Assembly (NCBI RefSeq): GCF_900188345.1
Contig: NZ_FZOD01000009.1
Span: 1 to 64,000 of the forward strand
Direction of reading: 5' to 3'
Length of the DNA: 64,000 nt
Source of the DNA: Streptosporangium subroseum
GTDB taxonomy: Bacteria; Actinomycetota; Actinomycetes; Streptosporangiales; Streptosporangiaceae
Shown here: positions 1 to 8,696 of the stretch, piece after piece
Numbering within the stretch: position 1 is the stretch's first letter
How the letters are laid out: each line of letters begins with the position of its first letter
Notes under the pieces: model-generated
Seen by the model: only the letters and a program-made list of their open reading frames with translations
What the model was told of the DNA's origin: nothing
Databases searched by the model: none
Program-made: the position numbers and the translations under genes

Positions 1-1
1 G

Positions 2-388
2 TCGTCGTTGTTGTCGCAGGGCAGGCCGGTGACGGCGTCCTCGGTGGAGGCGGGGGCCAACGTGGTGGCCAACGCGGTGGACGGCAACACGGCCACCCGC
101 TGGTCGAGTCTGTACACGGATCCGCAGTGGATCCGGGTGGATCTGGGTGCCTCGCGGCAGATCAACCGAGTGCGGTTGAACTGGGAGGCGGCCTATGGCA
201 GGGCGTATCAGATCCAGACCTCACCCGATGGCAGCACCTGGACGAATGTCTACTCCACCACCACCGGTGACGGTGGGATCGACGATGTGACGTTGACCGG
301 TACGGGGCGTTATGTGCGGGTCAACGGCACCCAGCGCGCCACCGCTTACGGCTACTCCCTGTGGGAGTTCGAAGTCTACGGAAGCTGA
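2..388 (+). CDS. C-terminal part of a secreted protein with a discoidin (F5/8 type C, CBM32-like) domain, partial
   Basis: The frame is already open at the left edge, so only about the last 128 residues of a larger protein are present. They form one discoidin-type beta-sandwich: the family pattern NAVDGNTATRWSS near residue 27, a PQWIRVDLGA strand, the central IQTSPDGSTW strand and the closing SLWEFEVYG strand just before the stop. These domains bind glycans and usually sit at the end of secreted glycosidases. The catalytic part lies outside the window, so no activity can be named. Confidence 0.72.
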   Translation, partial: SSLLSQGRPVTASSVEAGANVVANAVDGNTATRWSSLYTDPQWIRVDLGASRQINRVRLNWEAAYGRAYQIQTSPDGSTWTNVYSTTTGDGGIDDVTLTGTGRYVRVNGTQRATAYGYSLWEFEVYGS

Positions 389-396
389 GTGACTCC

Positions 397-422
397 GGGG
401 TCCCGGCCGATGACGGGACCCC
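397..422. terminator. 9-bp hairpin between convergent genes
   Basis: GGGGTCCCG (397-405) pairs perfectly with CGGGACCCC (414-422) around an 8-base loop. It lies 9 bases after the stop of the discoidin-domain gene and before the stop of the convergent DMT permease, so it can end transcription from either side. There is no T-tract, as is usual in high-GC actinobacteria. Confidence 0.6.
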
Positions 423-467
423 AGCAATTCAACGGAAGCCGAGCGACTCCGGGACCTCTCAGAGAAC

Positions 468-1511
468 TCAGTCGATCGGGGAGGAACGCGTGGTGATCCG
501 GACACGGACGCCGCGCGTTCCTCTTTCGTACAGCCCTCTTTCGTACGGCTCGGCCCCGCCCGGCTCGACTCCGACCGGCCTGGATCCGCCCGGTTCGGCG
601 GAGCGCGTGCGGGCCACGGCCAGCTGGGCGGAGAGAGCACCGCTCAGGACCAGTGCCCCTCCGAGCAGTTGGAAAGGACCGAGTGACTGGCCCAGCAGCC
701 ACCATGCGATGACCACGCTGGCGACCACCTCCAGGGAGGCGATCGTGGCTCCGATGGCGGCGCTCAGGCGGCGCACCGCCGCGATGCCGGTGATGTAGGC
801 GATCACCGTGCCGACGATGATCAGCCATCCCACCACCAGCGGGCCCGGAAGCGTCCGCTCTCCCAGGGCCAGGTCGGCGGTGAGCAGGTGCCAGGGGAGG
901 GACCAGGGCCTGACCAGCGGCACAAGCGTGACCACCGCGCCGATGAGCCCCCACGTGAGCACGCCGAGCGGGTCGACGTCCTTGCCCGCATCCTGGCTGA
1001 GCAGGAAATACACCGCCGCGCAGGCGGCCGTGGCGAATCCCAGGATCAGGCCGAGTCCGTCCAGGCGCAGGCCCTGCCACACCTCGACGACGCAGGCGAG
1101 TCCGCCGATCGCGAGAACCGCGCCGATCAGGGCGGCACGCGGCAGCCGTACGCGTCGTACGATCCCCACCCAGGCCAGGACCAGAACCGGCGCGGCGTAC
1201 TCCAGCAGCGACGCGATGCCCACCGGAAGCCGGGCGACCGTCGCGTAGTAGAAGGCCTGGACCGCGGCGAAGCCGAGCAGGCTGTAGGCGGCGACGAACA
1301 CCAGCCGGTGACGGGGAACGACCAGGGCCCTCGGCTTGCTCACGAGGGTCACCAGCAGCAACACGAGCGCCGCTCCCGCGAGCCTCGTCCACACCACCTG
1401 CGACGGCGACAGGCCCGCGTCGATGAGTGACCTGGCCAGGGGGCCGGAGAAGCCGAAACACAGGGCCGAGACGACCGCCAGGATCAAACCGTTGGCGCTG
1501 GACCGGGGCAT
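468..1511 (-). CDS. EamA/DMT-superfamily inner-membrane permease
   Basis: A 347-residue protein made of about ten hydrophobic helices, arranged as two repeats of five as in the EamA (DUF6, RhaT/YdcZ-type) family; the first begins LILAVVSALCFGFSG and the second holds WLIIVGTVIAYITG. Members export metabolites or drugs, but the substrate cannot be read from sequence. The start at 1511 has an AAGGAGG-type ribosome site 8 bases upstream. After the last helix (about residue 295) there is a non-membrane tail rich in Gly, Pro, Glu and Arg with short repeats (EPGG, YERG), unusual for the family and probably an extension past the ancestral stop. Confidence 0.8.
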   Translation of the reverse strand: MPRSSANGLILAVVSALCFGFSGPLARSLIDAGLSPSQVVWTRLAGAALVLLLVTLVSKPRALVVPRHRLVFVAAYSLLGFAAVQAFYYATVARLPVGIASLLEYAAPVLVLAWVGIVRRVRLPRAALIGAVLAIGGLACVVEVWQGLRLDGLGLILGFATAACAAVYFLLSQDAGKDVDPLGVLTWGLIGAVVTLVPLVRPWSLPWHLLTADLALGERTLPGPLVVGWLIIVGTVIAYITGIAAVRRLSAAIGATIASLEVVASVVIAWWLLGQSLGPFQLLGGALVLSGALSAQLAVARTRSAEPGGSRPVGVEPGGAEPYERGLYERGTRGVRVRITTRSSPID

Positions 1512-1660
1512 CTGGACGCCTCCTTCGCTCTCAACACCGTCATACCCATTTTGGTGGTGTTATGCAAAGGGTAGTAGATGGTTTTTGTCGCTTGTTGAAG
1601 GTTCCTATGAGATGAAAAGCCGCATGGTTGTGAGACGGCACCCTCGGTTTTTCATGGAAA

Positions 1661-1690
1661 TTGATCAGGGCATGACGGCGCTGTTAAGGT
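1661..1690 (+). promoter_or_regulatory. Promoter for a leaderless transcript ahead of the MFS gene
   Basis: TTGATC (1661-1666), an 18-base spacer and TAAGGT (1685-1690), which fits the actinobacterial TANNNT -10 box. Seven bases later comes an ATG (1698), the distance at which transcription starts on the A of the start codon. The same TAAGGT-N7-ATG arrangement stands before the second MFS gene (61478-61493). Confidence 0.55.
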
Positions 1691-1697
1691 GTCCGGC

Positions 1698-1718
1698 ATG
1701 TTCCTCCCCCGTGACTAG
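1698..1718 (+). CDS. Leaderless 6-residue leader peptide (MFLPRD)
   Basis: ATG at 1698 opens six codons ending in TAG (1716-1718), placed exactly 7 bases after a TANNNT -10 box. It precedes the MFS start by about 100 bases. The segment between holds a hairpin: CCGCACC (1732-1738) pairs with GGTGCGG (1745-1751). A ribosome stalled on the mini-ORF could change folding of this leader, as in ribosome-mediated attenuation of drug-efflux genes. That role is inference; the mini-ORF and its geometry are what the sequence shows. Confidence 0.45.
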   Translation: MFLPRD

Positions 1719-1816
1719 GACCTCGCACTGACCGCACCGATTCGGGTGCGGCACTTCGGCGTCCCCGCACGTTTCCAGCGCCTCAGATGTGCGCTGCTTT
1801 CCCGAGGAACACCTCC

Positions 1817-3082
1817 ATGTCTTCGCCTTCGCGGCCTCCGTCGTACATCGCTGTCCTTCGCACCCCTCAAGCCTGCCGTGTCTTCGGCGCCGCCCTGCTG
1901 GGCAGGCTGTCCTACGGGACGGTCTTTTTGTCCCTGGTGCTGGCACTCACCAGCGCCACCGGCTCCTACGCCGTGGCCGGTGGCGCCATGGCCCTGTTCG
2001 GGCTCACCAGCTCCCTGCTGTCCCCGCTGCGGGCCGACCTGATCGATCGGTACGGGCCGCGCCGGGCACTGCCTCCGATGGCCGTCCTCTACGCGCTGCT
2101 GCTGGTCTGCCTGGCCGCCGCCACCTGGCAACCAGGGGCCTCCGGGGCGCTGCTGGCGACTCTGGCCGTTGCGGCAGGTGCCTGCACACCCCCGCTGGGG
2201 CCGGTGATGCGCACACTGTGGAGTGATCTGCTGGCCGATCGGCAGCTGCTGCAACGCGCCTACAGCCTGGACACCGTCGCCGAGGAGCTGCTCTTCGTCA
2301 CCGGACCGCTGCTGGCCGGCCTGCTGGCCGCGCTAGCCAAACCCGCGGCGGGTGTGGCCCTCAGCGCCCTCTTGGTGCTGATTGGAACCTTCGCGCTCGT
2401 GTCGTCCCCGGTGGTGCGCGCCGCCCAGACTCTGCGGGCCGGCACCGTCTCAGCGGGCATGCCGCACCCCGGGCCCGACACGGACCCGGCCTCATCGCGA
2501 TGGCGGCAGATGTACGGGATGGGTGGGCTGATCCATCCGGTCGTGGTGTCGGTCGGTGTGGGCATGTGCCTGGGGGCGCTGAGTCTGCTCATGGTGGTCT
2601 TCGCCGGACGGCATCACCAGGGCGCGGCGGTGGCCTGGGTCGAGGCCGCGCTGTCGGTCGGCAGCGCGGTCGGCGGCCTGGCCTACGGCGCTGTCTCCTG
2701 GCGCGTCTCCGGGCAGGTGCGGCTGTCGGCGCTGGCCGCGGCGCTGGGCCTCACACTCGCCGCGGCCGGATTCTCGCCCAACCTGTATGTTCTGGCCGCG
2801 GTGGCAGGCGTCGCGGGCCTGTTCGTCGCCCCCGCGCTGACCACGGCCTACCTGCTCGCCGACGAGTCTGCCGCGCCACAGAACCGGACCCGGGCGGGCG
2901 CGTGGGTCAACACCGCCTTCAACATCGGCGCCTCCAGCGGGACGGCTGCCATCGGTTTGCTGGTGGGCAATCTGCCCCTGGCTCTGTGCTTCGTGGTCGC
3001 AGCGGCTCCGGCCCTGCTGTCGGCGGTCATGGCGCTGGGACGGCAGCGGCGGTCCGCAACGGTGCCGGCGCTCAACCGCTGA
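1817..3082 (+). CDS. MFS transporter, drug-efflux type
   Basis: A 421-residue polytopic protein with about twelve hydrophobic segments, of the major facilitator superfamily; the loop between helices 2 and 3 carries SPLRADLIDRYGPRRAL, a form of the MFS D-R-x-G-R/K-R signature. Substrate unknown. The ATG at 1817 is preferred because GAGGA lies 8 bases upstream; an in-frame ATG at 1787 has no such site. No partner gene follows. Regulation probably lies in the 130-base leader, which has a strong promoter, a mini-ORF and a hairpin. Confidence 0.8.
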   Translation: MSSPSRPPSYIAVLRTPQACRVFGAALLGRLSYGTVFLSLVLALTSATGSYAVAGGAMALFGLTSSLLSPLRADLIDRYGPRRALPPMAVLYALLLVCLAAATWQPGASGALLATLAVAAGACTPPLGPVMRTLWSDLLADRQLLQRAYSLDTVAEELLFVTGPLLAGLLAALAKPAAGVALSALLVLIGTFALVSSPVVRAAQTLRAGTVSAGMPHPGPDTDPASSRWRQMYGMGGLIHPVVVSVGVGMCLGALSLLMVVFAGRHHQGAAVAWVEAALSVGSAVGGLAYGAVSWRVSGQVRLSALAAALGLTLAAAGFSPNLYVLAAVAGVAGLFVAPALTTAYLLADESAAPQNRTRAGAWVNTAFNIGASSGTAAIGLLVGNLPLALCFVVAAAPALLSAVMALGRQRRSATVPALNR

Positions 3083-3237
3083 CCTCCTAGGACCCACACG
3101 TCCCGGTCAGGAGCGGCGGCGACCACGGTGCCGAGGTGGACGACCCAGCCGTTGAGCGTGGTGCGCCTGGAAGTGCACGATCATGACAAATCAGGCTCTT
3201 CTGGTTAGACGCTGCGGAGTGGGGTAGGACCGGCGCC

Positions 3238-6200
3238 ATGGCAGGGGGGAAGAACTGGATCTCCCGTTGGCCGGTGTTCCGGCAGCTTATGGGAGAGAGC
3301 GGCAGGGGTGACGCCGCGCGTTCGGCGCGCACCGACGCCCTGAGGCCCCGCACCGAGAAGGCGGACAGCGTCGCCCGATCGATCTGCCCGTACTGCGCGG
3401 TCGGCTGCGGTCAGCTCGTTTACGTCAAGGACGGCAGGGTCTCCCAGATCGAGGGTGACCCCGACTCGCCCATCTCCCGGGGCAGGCTCTGTCCCAAGGG
3501 ATCGGCGAGCAAGCAGCTCGTCACCCATCCCGGACGGCAGACGCAGGTGCTCTACCGGCGGCCGCACGGCACCGAGTGGGAGCGGCTCGACCTCGAGACC
3601 GCGATGGACATGATCGCCGATCGGGTCGTGCGCACCCGGCGGGAGACCTGGCAGCAGGAGGATGAGGGCAAGGTCGTCCGGCGCACCATGGGCATCGCCA
3701 GCCTGGGCGGGGCGACGCTGGACAACGAAGAGAACTACCTGATGAAAAAGCTCTACACCGCCCTGGGCGCGATCCAGGTGGAGAACCAGGCCCGTATTTG
3801 ACACTCCTCCACCGTCCCCGGTCTGGGGACCAGCTTCGGGCGTGGAGGCGCGACGGACTTCCAGCAGGACCTGGTCGAGTCCGACTGCATCGTCATCCAG
3901 GGCTCCAACATGGCCGAATGCCACCCGGTGGGATTCCAGTGGGTGGTGGAGGCCAGGGCGCGAGGGGCGAAGGTGTTCCACATCGACCCGCGCTTCACGC
4001 GGACCAGCGCGATCGCCGACCGGTACATCCCGATCCGCGCGGGAAGCGACATCGTCCTGCTCGGCGCGCTGGTCAACCACGTGCTCACGCACGAGCTCGA
4101 CTTCCGCGAGTACGTACTGGCCTACACCAACGCCTCGACGATCGTTTCCGAGGATTTCCAGGACACCGAGGACCTGGACGGGCTGTTCTCCGGCTTCGAT
4201 CCGGAGACGCGCGCCTACGACCCTTCGAGCTGGGCCTACGAGGGCACGGAGGAGGCCGCCGCAGGGTTGCGCGGTGAGCAGCTGGAGGGCGGCCGGCATC
4301 ACGCCGAGGCCGCGGGCGCCGAGCAGTACGGCTCGGGCGGCGCCCCCGCGCCTTCGAAGTCTCCCACCGATCCGACGCTGACCCACCCGCGCTGCGTCTA
4401 CCAGGTCCTCAAGCGGCACTTCGCCCGCTACACCCCGGAGCTGGTGGCCGAGCTGTGCGGCATCTCCCCGGAGGACTTCGCCGAGCTCGCCGACGCGATC
4501 ACCGCGAACTCCGGCCGCGAGCGCACCACCGCCTGGGCGTACGCGGTCGGCTGGACCCAGCACACCGTGGGTGCGCAGTACATCCGTACGGCCTCGATCC
4601 TGCAGCTGCTGCTCGGCAACATGGGCCGCCCCGGCGGCGGCATCCTGGCGCTGCGCGGTCACGCCAGCATCCAGGGCTCCACCGACATTCCGACGCTGTT
4701 CAACATCCTGCCGGGATACCTGCCGATGCCCCACGCCCACCGGCACGAAGGGCTGGACGACTACCTGTCCCAGGCCGGACCCGACACGGGTTTCTGGGGC
4801 AGGAAGCGCTCCTACACGGTGAGCCTGCTCAAGGCGTGGTGGGGCGACGCCGCCACCGAGGAGAACGACTTCTGCTTCGACTACCTGCCGCGGCTCACCG
4901 GCGACCACGGCCACTACACCACCGTGATGGGACAGATCGACGGCACCGTGAAGGGCTACTTCGTGGTGGGGGAGAACCCGGCGGTCGGCTCCTCGGGCGG
5001 CAAGGCGCAGCGCCTCGGGCTGGCCAACCTCGACTGGCTGGTGGTGCGCGACCTGACCCTGGTGGAGACGGCCACCTTCTGGAAGGACGGCCCCGAGCTG
5101 CAGACCGGGGAGATGCGCACCGAGGACATCGCCACCGAGGTGTTCTTCCTGCCCGCCGCGAGCCACGTGGAGAAGGAGGGCACCTTTACGAACACCCAGC
5201 GGCTGCTGCAGTGGCGGGAGAAGGCCCTTGAGCCGCCGGGCGACTGCCGGAGCGATCTGTCGTTCTACTACCACCTCGGCAAGCGGATCAGGCAGCGGGT
5301 GGGCGACGACGAGATCGACCGGCCGCTGCGCGAGCTGACCTGGGACTACCCCGAGCACGGGGAGCAGCGGGAGCCCTCGGGGGAGGCGGTGCTGCGCGAG
5401 ATCAACGGCACCGGCCCCGACGGGCGGACGCTGTCGGCCTACACCGAGCTCAAGGCCGACGGGTCCACCCGGTGCGGCTGCTGGATCTACTGCGGGGTCT
5501 ACGCCGACGAGGTCAATCAGGCGGCCCGGCGCAAGCCGGGGAGCGAGCAGACCTGGGTCGCGCCCGAATGGGGCTGGGCCTGGCCGGCCAACCGGCGCAT
5601 GCTCTACAACCGGGCCTCCGCCGACCCCGAGGGCCGTCCGTGGAGCGAGCGCAAGGCCTACATCTGGTGGGACGCGGACAAGGGCGAGTGGACCGGGCAC
5701 GACGTGCCGGACTTCGAGAAGAACAAGCCGCCCGACTACCTGCCACCCGACGGTGCCCTGGCCGAGGCGGCGCTGGCCGGGACCGACCCGTTCATCATGC
5801 AGCCCGACGGCAGGGGCTGGCTGTACGCTCCGGCGGGACTGGCCGACGGGCCGATGCCCGCGCACTACGAGCCGCACGAGTCTCCGGTGCGCAACCCGCT
5901 GTACGGCCAGCAGTCCAACCCCGCGCGTGAGATCTACCCGCGCGCGGAGAGCCCCTACAACCCGCCGGAGTCGCCGCGCTTCCCGCACGTGCTCACGACC
6001 TACCGGCTCACCGAGCACCACACCGCGGGCGCCATGAGCCGGCCGCTGGCCCACCTCGCCGAGCTGCAGCCCGCGCTGTTCTGCGAGGTGTCCCCTCTGC
6101 TCGCCGCCGAGCTGGGACTGGTCAACGGAGGCTGGGCGACGATCGTGACGACCCGCACCGCCATCGAGGCCCGCGTCCTGGTGACCGACCGGGTCCGCCC

Positions 6201-6429
6201 GCTGCGCATCCAGGGCCGGGTGATCCACCAGATCGGCCTGCCGTACCACTGGGGCTGGGGCAGCGGTGGCCTGACGACCGGCGACGCCGTCAACGACCTG
6301 CTACCCATCGTGCTCGACCCGAACGTCTACATCCAGGAGGGCAAGGCCGTGACCTGTGACCTGCGACCCGGCAGACGCCCCAGGGGAAGGGCTCTGCTCG
6401 ACCTGATCGAGGAGTATCGCCGTGGCTGA
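3238..6429 (+). CDS. fdnG: Formate dehydrogenase alpha subunit, selenocysteine-containing (TGA at 3799-3801 read as Sec)
   Basis: Molybdopterin enzyme that oxidises formate to CO2. The reading frame is interrupted once, by TGA at codon 188, inside the family active-site string NQARI-U-HSSTV; read through, the frame gives 1063 residues, close to FdnG/FdoG length. The N-terminal [4Fe-4S] site is CPYCAVGCG plus LCPKG, and the molybdopterin region continues with QGSNMAECHPVGFQW. A SECIS hairpin follows the TGA. The N-terminus (ISRWPVFRQL) lacks a clear twin-arginine signal, so the enzyme may stay cytoplasmic, unlike E. coli FdnG. A charged, low-complexity insert (about residues 335-375) is extra. 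The stop overlaps the next start by 8 bases. Treating this as two genes or a pseudogene would be wrong, given the complete sel set nearby. Confidence 0.93.
3799..3830 (+). promoter_or_regulatory. Bacterial SECIS element behind the selenocysteine TGA
   Basis: After the TGA (3799-3801) the coding sequence forms GTCCCC (3814-3819), loop GGTCT (3820-3824) and GGGGAC (3825-3830): a perfect 6-bp stem whose loop starts 18 bases after the TGA. From established knowledge, E. coli fdhF has the loop AGGUCU at the same codon spacing (GGT CTG as codons 7 and 8 after the UGA), where SelB binds. The stem differs in sequence but loop and distance are kept. Confidence 0.88.
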
Positions 6430-7549
6430 GCGGATGGGATTCTTCACCGACACCAGCATCTGTATCGGGTGCAAGGCGTGCGAGGTGGCCTGCAAGGAGT
6501 GGAACGACGTGCCCGACGACGGGTTCGTCTTCCGGGCGACCTCCTACGACAACACCGGGAGCCTGGGGGCGAACACCTGGCGCCACGTGGCCTTCATCGA
6601 GCAGCAGAGGCCGGTAAGACAGGCGGGCGGTCAGAGCCAGGGTCAGGCCGGCAGCCAGGACCAGAGCCAGGAACAGGCCGGCCATGGACAGGTAAGCAGC
6701 CAGGGCCAGGGACAGGACCAGAGCCAGGAACAGGCAGGTCAGGGCCAGGCAGGCCAGGTCAGCGGCCAGGGCCAGGGGCAGGCCGACGGCCCGGGGCCCG
6801 ACTCGATCGAGCGCTGGCTGATGTCGTCCGACGTGTGCAAGCACTGCACGCATGCCGCGTGCCTGGACGTCTGCCCGACCGGAGCGCTCTTCCGCACCGA
6901 GTTCGGCACGGTGGTGGTGCAGGAGGACATCTGCAACGGCTGCGGCTACTGCGTACCGGCCTGTCCCTACGGCGTGATCGACCGCAGGGAGCGCGACGGC
7001 CGGGCCTGGAAGTGCACGATGTGCTACGACCGCCAGCTCGGAGGGCTGGAGCCGGCCTGTGCCAAGGCCTGCCCGACCGACTCCATCCAGTTCGGCCCGC
7101 TGGACGAGCTGCGGCTCCGCGCCGAGGAACGGGTGGAGCGGCTGCACGAGGAGGGCAGGCCGGAGGCCCGGCTCTACGGCGCGAGTCCCGACGACGGCGT
7201 GGGCGGAGACGGCGCGTTCTTCCTGCTGCTGGACGAGCCCGAGGTGTACGGCCTGCCGCCCGATCCGGTGGTGACCACCCGCGACCTGCCCACGATGTGG
7301 CGGTGGGCCGGAGGCGCGGCGGTCTCCCTGGTCGGCGCCATGGCCGTGTCCTTCGTCGCCGAGAGCATCGTGGAGAAGGTGACGGGCCGGGCCGGGGCTC
7401 GGGGGAGTCACCGGGGCTCTGTCCGGGAGGCTCTCAGGACGATCGATCGCGGCCAGAGTGGTCACGGGGCCGTTGTCCGGGAGGCTCTGAAGATGGTCGA
7501 TCGCGGCCGGACCGGGACTCGGGGGAGCCACCGGGGATGGGGGCGTTGA
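6422..7549 (+). CDS. fdnH: Formate dehydrogenase beta subunit, 4 x [4Fe-4S] ferredoxin type
   Basis: Electron-transfer subunit (375 residues) passing electrons from the formate site to the membrane. Cysteine groups are CIGCKACEVACKEW (residue 14 on), CKHCTHAACLDVCPTGAL, CNGCGYCVPACPYG and CTMCYDR...CAKACPTD, the four-cluster FdnH/FdoH pattern. A hydrophobic helix near residues 300-322 (SLVGAMAVSFVAESIV) is the usual C-terminal anchor. Two things are odd: a roughly 60-residue Gln/Gly/Ser-rich insert (residues about 64-123) between the first and second cysteine groups, and a C-terminal tail with a duplicated motif (VREALRTIDRG / VREALKMVDRG). The start is GTG at 6422, overlapping the alpha gene; the stop forms TGATG with the next gene. 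Confidence 0.9.
   Translation: MAERMGFFTDTSICIGCKACEVACKEWNDVPDDGFVFRATSYDNTGSLGANTWRHVAFIEQQRPVRQAGGQSQGQAGSQDQSQEQAGHGQVSSQGQGQDQSQEQAGQGQAGQVSGQGQGQADGPGPDSIERWLMSSDVCKHCTHAACLDVCPTGALFRTEFGTVVVQEDICNGCGYCVPACPYGVIDRRERDGRAWKCTMCYDRQLGGLEPACAKACPTDSIQFGPLDELRLRAEERVERLHEEGRPEARLYGASPDDGVGGDGAFFLLLDEPEVYGLPPDPVVTTRDLPTMWRWAGGAAVSLVGAMAVSFVAESIVEKVTGRAGARGSHRGSVREALRTIDRGQSGHGAVVREALKMVDRGRTGTRGSHRGWGR
6640..6790 (+). repeat. In-frame repeats encoding the Gln/Gly-rich insert of the beta subunit
   Basis: Short CAGG-type units dominate this stretch. A 22-base segment beginning AGGACCAGAGCC at 6657 recurs at 6715. The repeats keep the frame, giving GQGQ, SQGQ and DQSQEQAG peptides, which looks like slippage expansion of a surface loop. 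Confidence 0.7.
7400..7540 (+). repeat. Direct repeats at the 3' end of the beta-subunit gene
   Basis: GTCCGGGAGGCTCT starts near 7422 and again near 7476, each followed by a near-identical stretch ending GATCGCGGCC. A flanking GACTCGGGGGAG-type unit also occurs twice (near 7397 and 7515). The repeats encode the tail after the membrane helix and keep the reading frame. Confidence 0.65.
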
Positions 7550-8544
7550 TGCGGGAAGACGCGATGGTGCCGGAGGCCGAGTTCCGGTCCTACTACGGGC
7601 AACCGGTGATCAAGGCTCCGGTCTGGCACGAACCCCACATGCCGGTCTATCTCTACCTGGGAGGACTTTCCGGGGCGGCGTCGGTGATGGCCGCCCTGGC
7701 CGGGCTCACCGGGCGCGACCGGCTCGCGCTCACCGCCAGGGTCACGGCGGCCGTCGGTGCGACCATCGGCGCCGGTTTCCTGACCGCCGAGCTCGGCAGG
7801 CCGGAACGGTTCCTCAACATGCTGCGGGTGTTCAAGCCCACCTCGCCGATGAGCATGGGCTCGTGGATCCTGACCGCCCACAGCGGGCTGACGACGATCG
7901 CGGCCGCCTCCGCGGTCGCCGCCGCCCTGCCCGCGGCCACCTCCAAGATCACCACCACCCTGCCCGCCGCCTCCGCGATCACCGCGCTCCTGCCCGCCGC
8001 CGGCGACGCGGCGGTCCTGGCCACCGCGGTGACCGGCTCGCTGATGGCCACCTACACCGCGGTGCTCCTCGCCGACACCGCCGTACCCGCCTGGCACGAG
8101 GCACACAGGGAGTTGCCGTTCCTGTTCGCGGGGAGCGCCCTGGCCAGCGCGGGCGCGGCGGGCATGCTGGCCACACCCCGCGTCGAGGCGGGCCCGGCCC
8201 GTGCCGTCGCCGCACTGGGGGCCGTCATGGAGACGACCGCCGGGGCGGTGATGGAGCGTCGGCTCGGCCTGGTCGGCGAGCCGTACCAGCTGGGCAGGGC
8301 GGGCCGCCTGATGCGGGCGGCCCGCGTCCTCACGGCCGGTGGAGGCCTGCTCGCCACGGTCGCCGGGCGCAGCCGTACCCTCACCGCGCTCTCCGGCCTG
8401 GCCCTCACCGCCGGTTCCCTGTGCGTCCGCTTCGGCGCGCTGGAGGCCGGCAGGCTGTCGGCCGCGGATCCGAAGTACACGGTGGTGCCCCAGCGACAGC
8501 GCCTCGAAGCCGGAAAACCCGCTTCGGTCCCGGCGCAGCCGTAG
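7549..8544 (+). CDS. NrfD/PsrC-like membrane subunit of the formate dehydrogenase
   Basis: A 331-residue integral membrane protein with eight or nine hydrophobic segments. The opening block (FRSYYGQPVIKAPVWHEP followed by PVYLYLGGLSG) and ELGRPERFLNMLRVFKPTSPM are typical of the NrfD/polysulfide-reductase membrane family. It would take electrons from the beta subunit to the quinone pool, replacing the cytochrome b gamma subunit of E. coli FdnGHI; no haem-ligand pattern of that subunit is visible. ATG at 7549 overlaps the beta stop (TGATG), which implies translational coupling; in-frame ATGs at 7537 and 7567 are alternatives. Confidence 0.82.
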   Translation: MREDAMVPEAEFRSYYGQPVIKAPVWHEPHMPVYLYLGGLSGAASVMAALAGLTGRDRLALTARVTAAVGATIGAGFLTAELGRPERFLNMLRVFKPTSPMSMGSWILTAHSGLTTIAAASAVAAALPAATSKITTTLPAASAITALLPAAGDAAVLATAVTGSLMATYTAVLLADTAVPAWHEAHRELPFLFAGSALASAGAAGMLATPRVEAGPARAVAALGAVMETTAGAVMERRLGLVGEPYQLGRAGRLMRAARVLTAGGGLLATVAGRSRTLTALSGLALTAGSLCVRFGALEAGRLSAADPKYTVVPQRQRLEAGKPASVPAQP

Positions 8545-8696
8545 GAGGGCCGTGCATGGGTGCCCGCGCCGGTCGCGAGATCGCTCGGCGCTTGCCACCA
8601 CCATAAACAAAGCCTTTCTTATGTAATCATATTCGGCCAAATAGGGATTTAATTTGTGCATTGAAACACGAGCTTTGACCATTTACCGTGTTTTTC

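Noticed and set aside
3799..3801. Nonsense mutation or sequencing error splitting fdnG
   Set aside because: The TGA is at the known Sec site, a SECIS follows, and selA, selB, selC and selD are within 17 kb.
3205..6249. Very long open frame (over 1000 codons) on the minus strand
   Set aside because: It is antisense to fdnG. Its composition (His/Arg/Gly/Val-rich, no motif) is what GC-rich codon bias produces on the opposite strand.
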